DNA from: Nitrospinae bacterium bin107
GTDB taxonomy: Bacteria > UBA8248
Length of the DNA stretch: 64,000 bases
Assembly (NCBI GenBank): GCA_002238965.1
Contig: MPNJ01000021.1
Coordinates: 1-64,000, forward strand
Direction of reading: 5' to 3'
Part shown: positions 1 through 9,253 of the stretch, piece by piece
Numbering within the stretch: position 1 is the stretch's first letter
How the letters are laid out: each line of letters starts with the position of its first letter
Position numbers and translations under genes: made by a program
The notes under the pieces: model-generated
Told to the model about the DNA's origin: nothing
The model's input: the letters and a program-made list of their open reading frames with translations, nothing else
The model's database searches: none

Positions 1-2
1 AC

Positions 3-239
3 GGCGGCGGCCCCGGTGCTGAGAAGATAGCGGCGGGATGGGCCGAGCGGAACGGCGTCCACCAGGTCGTCTGCAAGCCCGACTGGGACGCCCACGGTCG
101 GGCCGCTCCCTTCCGCAGGAACGACGAGCTGCTCGCACTCCTGCCCAAGGGCGTGGTCGCGTTCCCCGGGTCGGGCATCACGGACAACCTCGTCGACAAG
201 GCACGCACCCTCGGAATCCCCGTGCAGAAAGTAGCGTGA
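3..239 (+). CDS. DUF2493 (SLOG-like) protein, C-terminal part only
   Basis: An open frame runs in from the left edge and stops at TGA 237-239; the start lies outside the window. The visible 78 residues include GGGPGAEKIAAGWAERNG, then KPDW, then APFRRNDELL, then FPGSGITDNLVDKAR. This is the signature of DUF2493/YspA-like proteins, a SLOG-fold family thought to bind nucleotide-like ligands and common on conjugative elements. Its molecular role is not established. High GC matches the tra region at the other end of the window, so it is probably element backbone rather than island cargo. Confidence 0.75.
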   Translation, partial: GGGPGAEKIAAGWAERNGVHQVVCKPDWDAHGRAAPFRRNDELLALLPKGVVAFPGSGITDNLVDKARTLGIPVQKVA

Positions 240-923
240 CGCGAACGCTCAACGGGTTGCGTCGTCGCCGCCCGGCGGCGCGGCCCGTTGCGTCTCGTGT
301 CGTCCGTCTGCTTGTGATAAGAAGCGCAAGCTACAGCGCCCTGTACGCCCGCCGCTTGTGAACCCAGGCGCAAGCCCCGCGCTCTCACACCCTCTTGCCC
401 AGCGCCTCCACCCGCTCACTCGCCGCGGCGGCTCCCGCTCGCCAACTTCACCGGCAAAAAATTCCCCGACTCGCATTCCCAAGAATCCCTGCGCTAGCCG
501 CCCTTCGGCGTTTCGTTCAGTACACCCGACGCATCGCTGATGCAGGTGTCGCGGTAGCTGCGAATGTCCGCGTTCCCCTGCGCCCCTCTTTTATGGATCG
601 TGCCCCCGCGCGTCCCCGTCGGGCCGGGAAAAGTAATACCAATCTGGTAGCACACATATCCCTTTGAAATCCCTGCACTTAAGACATAGCGTATGCTGTT
701 TGTAATACGGCTGGTATCAGGGTGTTTCCTGCAGATACCAAATTGGTGGTCAAATGACCTGCGCTGCGATATGATGAATACCGATTTGATATTGAAACTT
801 CCGACACCAATTCGAGTTATTCCCGGTTCGCGACGAGTGTATTCAATGAAAGAAAACCGGAATTTTCCGACCGTTTCGGGACCGGAATCGATGAAAACCT
901 TCGAGAAAGGAGCGGCAAAACGA
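240..923. other. Non-coding stretch left of the island
   Basis: No convincing gene is seen. Base composition falls from GC-rich (240-430) to AT-rich (from about 640), so the island edge may lie here. Two short palindromes at 637-649 and 737-747 are listed separately. The minus-strand open frame across 494-1111 has no family resemblance and is antisense to the next gene. Confidence 0.4.
637..747. promoter_or_regulatory. Pair of TACCA/TGGTA palindromes, possible operators
   Basis: TACCA-ATC-TGGTA occurs at 637-649 and ACCAA-A-TTGGT at 737-747. A further TGGTA half-site lies between them near 710. They sit upstream of the small ribbon-helix-helix-like gene at 924, and such proteins often autoregulate through short inverted repeats. 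The link is inferred from position only. Confidence 0.3.
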
Positions 924-1229
924 ATGGCGCAGACGACACAGAAGAACATCCGTTTCACGTCCGAGCAATGGAAACGCATCGAAAAAGAGGCTGAACAGCG
1001 GGGTGTTTCGCCGAACCGGCTCGTGGCTGAGCTTACATTGGAGAGCCTGGAGCGCAACGAATGGCCCCGCACAGAGGTGGAAATCCACCTGCTTCGCTCC
1101 GCCATGTTCACTGCTCAGGCAATCATTCGCGACATGGAACGAGACGGACGGGAGGAAGAGATCGAGCTAATCAGCAGGAATATCTCCGAAGTCGCGCCGG
1201 AATTGCCGGTCAAATCATCACCGGATTGA
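924..1229 (+). CDS. Small ribbon-helix-helix-like protein
   Basis: 101 residues starting MAQTTQKNIRFTSEQW. The N-terminal segment (KNIRFTSEQWKRIEKEAEQRGVSPNRLVAELTLESL, residues about 7-42) fits a CopG/Arc-type ribbon-helix-helix: a beta strand, an amphipathic helix, a turn with SPN, and a second helix. The C-terminal half is charged and helical. An AGGAG lies about 12 bases before this ATG; an in-frame ATG at 891 would add 11 residues. A degraded relative of the C-terminal half occurs at 35615-35947. Likely a DNA-binding regulator or plasmid accessory protein; function unproven. Confidence 0.55.
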   Translation: MAQTTQKNIRFTSEQWKRIEKEAEQRGVSPNRLVAELTLESLERNEWPRTEVEIHLLRSAMFTAQAIIRDMERDGREEEIELISRNISEVAPELPVKSSPD

Positions 1230-1550
1230 GCTGGGCTCTAGAGATTTTATGAGCGATGCAGGGGAAATTCCGGATGAGAATGGTCACTTGTTCGACGAAC
1301 AAGCAACTTCAAACGTTCGGTTTCGAGGCGAGAAAGAATACTCTTCCATCGACTTACAGAGCTTCGATGTTCTTGCGATGATTGGCACTCTTCGATATCC
1401 CCGCGGCCCGGGGAGGGATCCGGCATGCGATATCCAGATGGACCACTTCAATGGGGTCAGTTCAATCGGCCAAACACGAGACAGAAAAGAAATTTTGCTA
1501 CAAGACACGATCAGGCGCGCTTGCGCGTTCACATGCATCCGAACTCATAT
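1230..1550. other. Junction between small regulator and STAND gene
   Basis: A plus-strand frame opens at 1249 (MSDAGEIPDENGHLFDEQ). It looks coding for about 45 residues, then continues only as antisense of the STAND gene. This may be the 5' stub of a gene cut off when the defence gene arrived. No terminator hairpin was recognised for the STAND gene ending at 1551. Confidence 0.25.
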
Positions 1551-4500
1551 TCATTTATTCCCAGAAATACGTTCCAGCTTATCGTATTCCGCACGCAACT
1601 TTCGTAACTTACCTTCAAGTTCATCTTCATTCGGAATTCCCATTGTAGGAAGAATTGCGAGCATCAGATCAACTGTTGCAATTGTGTCTGGCGAACCACT
1701 TGCCTCAAAAGCTTTAGCAATACCTTCTTCGTGCTTAGTCGGGTTTTTTAAGAAGAAGCGCTGGTTGCTCCACATAAAAGACCAATTTTTACGCAACCAG
1801 TTGAGCGCTGGTTTGGCAATCATTCTAATTCTTGTTAACTGCTTCGCCACTAGAAATACTTTAAAAACAACCTCAAATACCTGACTCGGCGACAAGGCCC
1901 CTTTCTCATCTTCGGCACTGCTATACTTGGCCAATAGAAAGGCGAGTGAAGAATTGAAATCGTTCGTTATTCCTGTCCCTATCATCGCAGCTTGAAACCC
2001 AGTTCTTACGACAAAGCCATCACACTCAGCCATGTGTTCATTTAATACATCTAGCTTCTGGGCATTCTCTGTAAAAATACACATTGAGGCAAAGAAAAGG
2101 AAAAACATTTCGGTTACTTCAGAATGGTCAGCCTGCTGTTCGCGGGTCGGGGATGGCGGCGATGCAAATGTAACGTTCTTGGGATTAAAGCTAATGCGAT
2201 TGCCATTCTTTTCCTTCATATACGCAAATTGCGCCACGGATTCTCGCAGGGCAGAAAAAAAGAGGGATACATCTAAATGTCGAAGAGCCTTGTCCATTAT
2301 TGATTCTGTCAAAACGATTTGACCCTCAAAAACTGGCCCGCTTGGCATGAATTGATCTAGTTTCCGTGTTATCCCCAAATCCAAGCCACAATTATTTTCA
2401 AGAGTTGCCAGCACGTACCATACCATCTCAATAGGTAGAATATTATTTTCGCCTATCTTGGGATGAGGCTCAGGGTTGCTTGCTACACCTGGATATATTT
2501 TCATTTCTTCGTCATTGGCAAAGAGGCCCATTTCACCTTTGACCTGTTGATCAAGCCACCCTAGAACATGGCGACAGGTTACATGGCAGTGCGCGGCTCT
2601 CAGAGAACTTGCAGGGTCAAGTTTGTTTAGCTCATTCAGAACACACACAAAGTCCTGCAGGCAGGTAGTTTTGTCTCCATCATGCCAACTCGCTAAGGCA
2701 GCATCCGCCATTAATCCAACACGCATCGGAAACATGTCTGAAATATCGCATTCTGCTGAAGAAGAGCTTCCATATAGATAGTAGCGCCTTGCCGTTTTAT
2801 AATCGCCCTGCTTTTCGGCACTGATCGCAGCGTCGCGTCCAAGGAATGCTCTCTCTGTATTGCTGAGGGGCGCATTTCCGTCAATCAATTGTCTTGATAA
2901 TTGTAGGCTGCGTTTATGGTCATCAGCGCGATATAATACTTTGGCCTTTGCTCTCACTAGTTCGGAATTGGTTCGACCGTATTTTTTCAAACCCTGGTCA
3001 AGTATCGAGATGGCGTGATCCTTTTCCCCTCCGTATTCATCGATGATGATTGCTTGGAATTTCGTGCAGCAAACGGCGAGGTCAATATGTCCCCACCGGT
3101 TCGCAATACTTTCGAGACGGGAAAAAATTTCGGAGTGGGTGGTGGGGTTGATCGTGTTAGCGTCGTGCTCTCTAAGCCAGGCTCCGCTCACAAGCATATC
3201 GACATCAAATTCCGGTCTTGAATATGGTACGAGCAATTTCAAACGCAAGGCTTTATCGCATTTGTCCAAAAATTCAAAGACCGCTAACAACTCTTCTATT
3301 TTTTGCAGTTGCCGCGCTTGGTTCGTGAACATGAGGCCTACGATTGGCACTCCATTGGCTTCCTGCTCACTGATTTTGTTTACCATTTCGTCTGGGAAAT
3401 TCTTGCCTCGGTTCTCCAGTAAGTTGTCTAACTCGGTTACGATCTTCCAGAAATTCGGAATATTTCCAAATTTTGGCGTCGATAAGAGCAGTTTTGAGTA
3501 GATCAGAAAACATGCGGAAGCGCGCACCACATCATATTCTACACGCTGGCTCTCAAGTGCAAAGGACTCCAGAACCTCCCGGAACTTTTTCTTTCTTTGC
3601 TCTTCGTGGCATAGCAAGAGAAGTTGTGCTCCGCGCAGCATCTGGCTGACAAATGCGTCTTCCTCATAGGCAGGCACATCAGTTCTCAACAGTGAAAATA
3701 TCAGGAGATGGGGCGCGATCATCTCAAGATCATCATGGTCCGCCCCAATGACCGACATGCAAAGTTTAATAATTGCCATTGTATTTTTCCCCACCTTTGC
3801 AGCTATGAGTGCGGAATTGGCTTCGTAGGGGTCTAAGCATTTATCTTTTAATAACGAATTCGCAATCTCGAAGTTAATATTGGTTTTTTGATCTTCTCTG
3901 AGAGTGGAAGTAGCGTAGTTTAACAATAATTGAGAAAGGGAAAATCGATCACTCTCCTGCTGATCGACCCAAGTTCCTATCAGCTTGTCAAATACGATGC
4001 CGGGGTCCGCTATAGGCGGTTCAATCTGAGCCATGTCCAATACAAAGTTACGCTGAAAGCTCCCCGTCTTGAGCGAAAGGCGTTCCAATAAACTTCGAGT
4101 AGATTCAGGTAATTCGTCTAAGAGACGTTCTCTCGATCTTTGTCGAACAGCATCAATTTCTTTGTTGCCGTATAGTAGGGATTGCAATGAGTGAATTTCT
4201 TCAACATTCCAACCATTGCTTTGCATGCTTTGAATCGCGGCAACGGCAAGTTGCGGATGCCCTCCGCCAGATATCAAATGAATGTACTTCGCCCAGTGCT
4301 GGTCATGAACATTTAGTTTGGTAAGAATTTCACTTATGTCGGCTTCAGAAAAATCTCCGAATTTGTGCGCAATTTCGGTCGGAAGATTCGCTGAAAAAAG
4401 GAAATCAGAACCTGGGGCTCTAGGGGAGGTGATGAGCAGGTGCAGACCTGCACGCTCACCCATTGCTCGCAAGTAAAGAAGATTTTCAACAACGTCGGGA

Positions 4501-5690
4501 TCGAAAGAGCAATCAAGGTCATCAATGAGGAGACCATCAAAAACTTGCTCAGCGATTGCATCGGCAACCGTGACTAGCTCTTGTTGTACTTGGTTAGAAT
4601 CGAGACCTCTCAAGTTGATGCGTCCCCAGTTTCCTCCGAGTTGCCGGGCAGCTATCTTTGCGCCTACAGTTTTTCCGACGCCCGCGGCACCGAAAAGCCA
4701 TGAGACTCCAGACTTTGAAAGGGAGGAAACGACATCGTGCACGAGATCAGTACGACTGGCGACCGCTGAGGGTAAGGGCACTTCGTTGATTGGGCGCGGC
4801 ATGGAAATTCTTGTAGCGGTCAATGTTGAAGCTTCAGGCATTGAAGCGGCAAGAACTTCGTTAATGAGCTTGCTCTGCTCTTCAAACTCTAAGCGGTTGA
4901 CAGAAATGTTGGTAAAGTGCTCGATGATATTATCTAACATTAAACGGTCAACGTAGCGGTTATCCGGCTTTGTTGCCGTGTTGAGCAGGACTAGGGAGAT
5001 TTTGGCTAAACAGTCTTCGACTTGAGATGATACTCCTCCACGTGTAATCAATAGGTTTGATATTCGTGATAGCAATTGGCGCTCCAAAAATTTCGTTTCA
5101 AGAGCACCGCAATCAAAGTGAATTTTTTGCAAAAGTTCTTTTCTGAACTCTTCATTGTTCAATTCACGAATGAAGTTCTTTGTTCGTTTCGAGAGTTTTA
5201 TAGATTGAAGAACATTTCTGAGTGGTGACACATCCCCGATTCTCGCGAGTTTCCTCCATGCTTCTAGTGTCGGAAAATTTCCGACCCGATGCTCTGCTGA
5301 CTTCTCTTTACCAATTTTGGATGTCGTCAGATGGTGTAGCCGGACTTTCAGGTCTGGGTTCTTCTTTCTGAGATCAACATAGCTATCGATGCTGGCAATA
5401 ATGCTATGCGAATTGATTGTTACATTCTGAGCGGTTTCCTTGACTTGGACAGCATTCAAAGCATCTTGGGCTAAATTGGCGTAGTCCTCTGCAACTTCAA
5501 GAAAGAGAAATTCTTCGGATTCAAGTTCAAGCCAAGCCAACGCGGAATGGTAAATCTGGTAGATGTAACCGCGTAAGGCATGGACTGCCTCACGAGATGT
5601 ATCACCGTATGGGGATGGGCTTTCTTTAATACCGCTCGAAATCAAATTATTGACGATAGTCTCCGTTCCCGCAGGGCGAGACAATCTCAC
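1551..5690 (-). CDS. STAND NTPase with N-terminal Cap4-like nuclease (Avs-like antiviral protein)
   Basis: 1379 residues. The N-terminal ~130 residues match the Cap4/DUF4297-type PD-(D/E)XK nuclease layout: ALRGYIYQIYHSALAWL (38-54), then E65 and E68-D69 (FLEVAEDY), then Q82-V83-K84. A P-loop follows, GAAGVGKT at 334-341, with a Walker B-like GLLIDDLD at about 386-393 typical of AAA/NACHT STAND ATPases. The long helical C-terminus, rich in paired helices, looks like a TPR-type sensor. Known Avs proteins sense a phage protein with the C-terminal repeats, oligomerise and degrade DNA. The start is a GTG without a good Shine-Dalgarno, so the first ~30 residues are uncertain. Monocistronic and much more AT-rich than the backbone. 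Confidence 0.75.
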   Translation of the reverse strand: MRLSRPAGTETIVNNLISSGIKESPSPYGDTSREAVHALRGYIYQIYHSALAWLELESEEFLFLEVAEDYANLAQDALNAVQVKETAQNVTINSHSIIASIDSYVDLRKKNPDLKVRLHHLTTSKIGKEKSAEHRVGNFPTLEAWRKLARIGDVSPLRNVLQSIKLSKRTKNFIRELNNEEFRKELLQKIHFDCGALETKFLERQLLSRISNLLITRGGVSSQVEDCLAKISLVLLNTATKPDNRYVDRLMLDNIIEHFTNISVNRLEFEEQSKLINEVLAASMPEASTLTATRISMPRPINEVPLPSAVASRTDLVHDVVSSLSKSGVSWLFGAAGVGKTVGAKIAARQLGGNWGRINLRGLDSNQVQQELVTVADAIAEQVFDGLLIDDLDCSFDPDVVENLLYLRAMGERAGLHLLITSPRAPGSDFLFSANLPTEIAHKFGDFSEADISEILTKLNVHDQHWAKYIHLISGGGHPQLAVAAIQSMQSNGWNVEEIHSLQSLLYGNKEIDAVRQRSRERLLDELPESTRSLLERLSLKTGSFQRNFVLDMAQIEPPIADPGIVFDKLIGTWVDQQESDRFSLSQLLLNYATSTLREDQKTNINFEIANSLLKDKCLDPYEANSALIAAKVGKNTMAIIKLCMSVIGADHDDLEMIAPHLLIFSLLRTDVPAYEEDAFVSQMLRGAQLLLLCHEEQRKKKFREVLESFALESQRVEYDVVRASACFLIYSKLLLSTPKFGNIPNFWKIVTELDNLLENRGKNFPDEMVNKISEQEANGVPIVGLMFTNQARQLQKIEELLAVFEFLDKCDKALRLKLLVPYSRPEFDVDMLVSGAWLREHDANTINPTTHSEIFSRLESIANRWGHIDLAVCCTKFQAIIIDEYGGEKDHAISILDQGLKKYGRTNSELVRAKAKVLYRADDHKRSLQLSRQLIDGNAPLSNTERAFLGRDAAISAEKQGDYKTARRYYLYGSSSSAECDISDMFPMRVGLMADAALASWHDGDKTTCLQDFVCVLNELNKLDPASSLRAAHCHVTCRHVLGWLDQQVKGEMGLFANDEEMKIYPGVASNPEPHPKIGENNILPIEMVWYVLATLENNCGLDLGITRKLDQFMPSGPVFEGQIVLTESIMDKALRHLDVSLFFSALRESVAQFAYMKEKNGNRISFNPKNVTFASPPSPTREQQADHSEVTEMFFLFFASMCIFTENAQKLDVLNEHMAECDGFVVRTGFQAAMIGTGITNDFNSSLAFLLAKYSSAEDEKGALSPSQVFEVVFKVFLVAKQLTRIRMIAKPALNWLRKNWSFMWSNQRFFLKNPTKHEEGIAKAFEASGSPDTIATVDLMLAILPTMGIPNEDELEGKLRKLRAEYDKLERISGNK

Positions 5691-6801
5691 AGTGAGGGAG
5701 CATGCATTTTTTCAACAAATCAGGTTCCATGCCAGTTCCTAGTTGCTGAATTGGACCACATTAGAGGTTCTGACCGCTCCCCCCTGTCTGATCTAGGTTT
5801 AATGTTAGTGTATCAGTGGCCTCTCCGCCAAGCGGAGTGGCCATCTGTTGGTCGGCGTCGAATCGGCGGACGGCATAACAGGCAGCAGGCTGAGCCGGTC
5901 CAGCTATGAGAGGCTACTGGTTGTGGCGGAGGCAGTAGGCCTTGCGGGGCGGTGCAGATACTCCAATTCTAATAGTACCTAGCGAGGATACAAGTCAAGG
6001 ATAGATGAACTCGCACACTGGACGGTTTCCCTGTCTGAGCGAACGTGGTGGTCGATGTCTCCCTACTGATTACAGGCTAGTCGTCTCGTTGAGTAAAGCG
6101 CCCGAACGCTTAGAATTGAATTCTTATCGAAAAGCTTGCTCCCATCTGAGACAGTGTGCGCCAGAGGAGTACGGCGGAGAATTTGTGGTGTGTGAAGCTG
6201 ACTGGAATATTGGCGTTGACTCTTATGTTTTCGCTCGTAACAGCTTGCCTACTTCGCAATCGTTGCGTAAATTTGGCTCGTAATCGAACTGAGGACCCAA
6301 CAATAATGAGATTCACCTCACGTATTTCAGAGCCTCCGATCTCCTGGCACCGAAGTTGTCGTCGCTTAAGCCAACTTAGTGTGATTGGCTCAGTGTCGAT
6401 AATTCTGCCGAATACCAACTCCGTTTCCGATTCGACGTGTCGGCACCTGCCCTCGCCATGGAGGCATGGTGCAGGAAATATACAGAGAGCTATACGTTCT
6501 TCCCGATGCTCGTGTGTTCGCGAAATATGGGGATGTAGACTCGCGGAATTTTCCAATTGTCGAAGTAAGTATTGTAGAACCTTGGGCAGGTGCAGGATCG
6601 AGGGCAAAATACTACCGAGCTCCTCGACTTTTCATTTGTATTCCTGTCGAACAATGAGTGCTCACTCTCGTGACACATTGCTCTTCTGGAACCTAGCCGA
6701 ACTCGGGTTGCTCAGGAACACAGAGTCGAAATTCGCATCGCTGCACCGGGATGGCATCGCACCAGATTTGTTGTTGCCCTGCCCAAAATCATTGGTGAAC
6801 C
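5691..6801. other. 1.1 kb spacer with possible gene remnants
   Basis: No intact gene is supported. Two short plus-strand frames look protein-like: 6005-6283 (ending VFARNSLPTSQSLRKFGS) and 6466-6657 (MVQEIYRELYVLPDARVF...). The first is in another frame and the second shares the helicase frame, but neither has a start signal or a recognisable family. They may be remnants of a decayed gene. Any promoter for the helicase operon should also lie here. Confidence 0.3.
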
Positions 6802-8997
6802 GTGGCAAGAAATCTGGCTGCTCACATGGCGTATGATCCGGCAGTACGGGACACCCCCACCACCGAAACAGCAGAACGAACGCTACGGTTACTGGAGGGA
6901 GTTCGGCCGCTCTACATTCTGCCGAGTGATCCACTCGCCGAAGAAGTCCTAATACCGGGATTCCAAGCGGCGTCGAAAGTTGATTGTATGGTGGGGTTCT
7001 TTTCGAGCGAAGTACTAGCTTCGCTCGCTCCCGGCTTTGCAACCTACATCAATAGTTCCGAAGACAGCTTTCGGCTTGTTGTAAGCCCGCTTCTCCGAAC
7101 CGAGGACAAGGCCGCAATAGAGAATGGGTTGAGGTCGCCGGAAGAAGTTGCGGACCGGATTCTCGAAGAGCTAACGGTCACGGAAGACCTGCTTCAGCTT
7201 CATACGCTGAAATGCCTGTCATGGCTGCTTCATACGGGCCGAATCGAAATCAAGATTGCCCTTATGAAAGATGCACTATTTCATCCGAAAGTTTGGCTTT
7301 TCCATGTAGGCGATGACGTTATGGCAGTGCATGGATCAAGCAATGTGACACTCGCTGGCATTCAGAAGAATATCGAGCAGATCGCAGTCTCTCAGTCCTG
7401 GCAAGACCCAAATCAAGACTACATTACTGAGAAGCTTCATGAACAGTTTACGAGGCTTTGGAATAATGAGGACAATAACTGCATTGTCATTTCGATGCCG
7501 CAAGCTGTTCGTGAGCGGTTGCTAAAAACTTATCGCTCTGGGACGCCGCCAACTGAAGACGACATGAGAGCGCTCTACCGCCGCGCCTCGGGATTTAACG
7601 AAGATGTCGAGGTAACGCCTGATGTAGCTTTGCCTAAATACGGTCCATTTGTAATTCCAGCAGGGCTTCGATACGAAGAAGGGCCATTCCAACATCAAGG
7701 ACAAGCTGTTACTGCTTGGTGCGATGCCGCATATCGCGGCATGCTGGAAATGGCGACTGGTTCGGGAAAAACAATCACAGCCATGATCTGTGCTCACAAG
7801 CTTTACGATGAGCACAAGCCGTTGTTGATAGTAGTGGCAGCGCCTTATGTCCCCCTTATTCAGCAGTGGTGCGATGAAATCGCGCCTTTCGGACTACGAC
7901 CGATCAATTTAACTGTGATGGATGGCCCTAGGGGACGTGCCCGGGAACTAGGGAGAATCAAGAGGCGCCTCCAGTACGGTAACAGTGACGTTGAGGTAGT
8001 TGTCGTATCGCATCGCACACTATGTGATAAGCGCTTTAAAGCCGAGTTGGAAAAATTCGGCTGCGCGCGTTTGTTGATCGCGGACGAAGCACATAACTTG
8101 GGAAGTGAAGGTTTTATCGTCGAACCTCCTTCATTTTTCGAATACAGGCTAGGTCTGTCGGCAACGCCAGTTCGCCAGTACGACGAGGAAGGCACGGAAG
8201 CACTATTTTCGTTTTTCGGTCCCGTTGTTTTCGAGTTCACGCTAAAGGAGGCCATTGGACGTTGTTTAGTTGAGTACGACTATTATCTCCATCCAGTCGA
8301 ACTCACGTTCGACGAGATGGATGAATGGTATGATCTCACTGCCAAGATCAAAGCGAATACCTGGAGGCAGGAGGCTGGCAAGCCTGACGAATATCTCACC
8401 AAGCTGTTGAGGGATCGTCGCGCATTACTAGAGACGGCAAGAAACAAGATCGCGGCCCTTAAATTTGTTTTGGAACATGAGGACCTCCCACAACTGCGCC
8501 ACACACTGATTTACACATCAGATAAGGGTCCCGAACAGCTCGAAGAGGTGAATGCACTCTTAAAGACACACGGCTTGCTCTTCCATCAACTCACTTACGA
8601 AGAGACTGCTAACCGGGACAAGACGGCGCGTATCATCCAAGCATTTCAGAAAGGTACCTTGCGCGTTCTTACCGCGAAGCGAGTTCTTGATGAGGGCGTG
8701 AACATCCCGCAAATCACAAAGGCGTTCATCTTGGCAAGCACGACCGTGGAACGACAATGGGTGCAGCGTCGGGGCCGACTTTTACGGACTTGCAGAGAAA
8801 TTGGTAAGACTCATAGCGAGATTCACGACTTCGTTACGTTACCACCAGAGATACAAACCATTGATGAAGAGGCACGAACCCTTATTAGATCGGAACTGCT
8901 ACGCGTTCAGGAATTCGCGAGCCTTGCACGCAATGCCGGACGAAGCGATGGACCTCTAGAGATTATAGACAAGCTTGTCAATGCAGTTTTAACGTAA
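6802..8997 (+). CDS. PLD-like plus SF2 helicase protein, candidate SspFGH-type component
   Basis: 731 residues. Residues about 35-200 form a phospholipase D-like domain with H161-x-K163 (HPKVWLF) and GSSN 178-181, the usual single HKD half. A superfamily 2 helicase follows: ATGSGKT (317-323), DEAH (427-430), LSATP (451-455), and a C-terminal domain with QRRGRLLR. Such proteins translocate on DNA with ATP, and the PLD half suggests a nuclease. It heads a tight four-gene operon beside sspABCD and sspE. From memory, the SspFGH partner module also combines helicase and SMC-like subunits, so that role is inferred. Start is GTG 6802; ATG 6826 (MAYDPAV) is an alternative. Confidence 0.7.
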   Translation: MARNLAAHMAYDPAVRDTPTTETAERTLRLLEGVRPLYILPSDPLAEEVLIPGFQAASKVDCMVGFFSSEVLASLAPGFATYINSSEDSFRLVVSPLLRTEDKAAIENGLRSPEEVADRILEELTVTEDLLQLHTLKCLSWLLHTGRIEIKIALMKDALFHPKVWLFHVGDDVMAVHGSSNVTLAGIQKNIEQIAVSQSWQDPNQDYITEKLHEQFTRLWNNEDNNCIVISMPQAVRERLLKTYRSGTPPTEDDMRALYRRASGFNEDVEVTPDVALPKYGPFVIPAGLRYEEGPFQHQGQAVTAWCDAAYRGMLEMATGSGKTITAMICAHKLYDEHKPLLIVVAAPYVPLIQQWCDEIAPFGLRPINLTVMDGPRGRARELGRIKRRLQYGNSDVEVVVVSHRTLCDKRFKAELEKFGCARLLIADEAHNLGSEGFIVEPPSFFEYRLGLSATPVRQYDEEGTEALFSFFGPVVFEFTLKEAIGRCLVEYDYYLHPVELTFDEMDEWYDLTAKIKANTWRQEAGKPDEYLTKLLRDRRALLETARNKIAALKFVLEHEDLPQLRHTLIYTSDKGPEQLEEVNALLKTHGLLFHQLTYEETANRDKTARIIQAFQKGTLRVLTAKRVLDEGVNIPQITKAFILASTTVERQWVQRRGRLLRTCREIGKTHSEIHDFVTLPPEIQTIDEEARTLIRSELLRVQEFASLARNAGRSDGPLEIIDKLVNAVLT

Positions 8998-9007
8998 GGA
9001 GCAAACT

Positions 9008-9253
9008 ATGCCGCTAAACGAACGAAAAATCATCGGAATTATCCTTGATGAATGCAATACCGTTGAGGAACGATGTGACGGATACCGCGAAGAACTTATC
9101 GATTCTATTACGGACATCATTACATTAGAGCGGCAACATCTCGTACAGGGCACAAATATCCAACAAAAAGTAAACGACAAATGTAATGCTGCAGGTTTGT
9201 TCCTGACAGAAAAGCGGAGCCAAGATGAAGGCGTCGGGGAGAGTAAGTCATGA
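9008..9253 (+). CDS. Small protein of the DNA-modification-linked helicase operon
   Basis: 81 residues (MPLNERKIIGIILDECNTVEERCDGYREELIDSITDIITLERQHL...), mostly helical with three cysteines. It starts 10 bases after the helicase stop and overlaps the next gene by 4 bases (ATGA), so it is translated with them. That position and spacing make it real despite its size. It may be an adaptor between the helicase and the SMC-like ATPase, but nothing in the sequence proves this. Confidence 0.65.
   Translation: MPLNERKIIGIILDECNTVEERCDGYREELIDSITDIITLERQHLVQGTNIQQKVNDKCNAAGLFLTEKRSQDEGVGESKS

Noticed and set aside
494-1111. 205-residue minus-strand frame
   Set aside because: Antisense to the ribbon-helix-helix-like gene with no motif or ribosome site.
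5700-5950. Insertion-sequence remnant
   Set aside because: The stretch has short inverted words such as CTCCGCC/GGCGGAG but no transposase fragment or paired terminal repeats could be shown.
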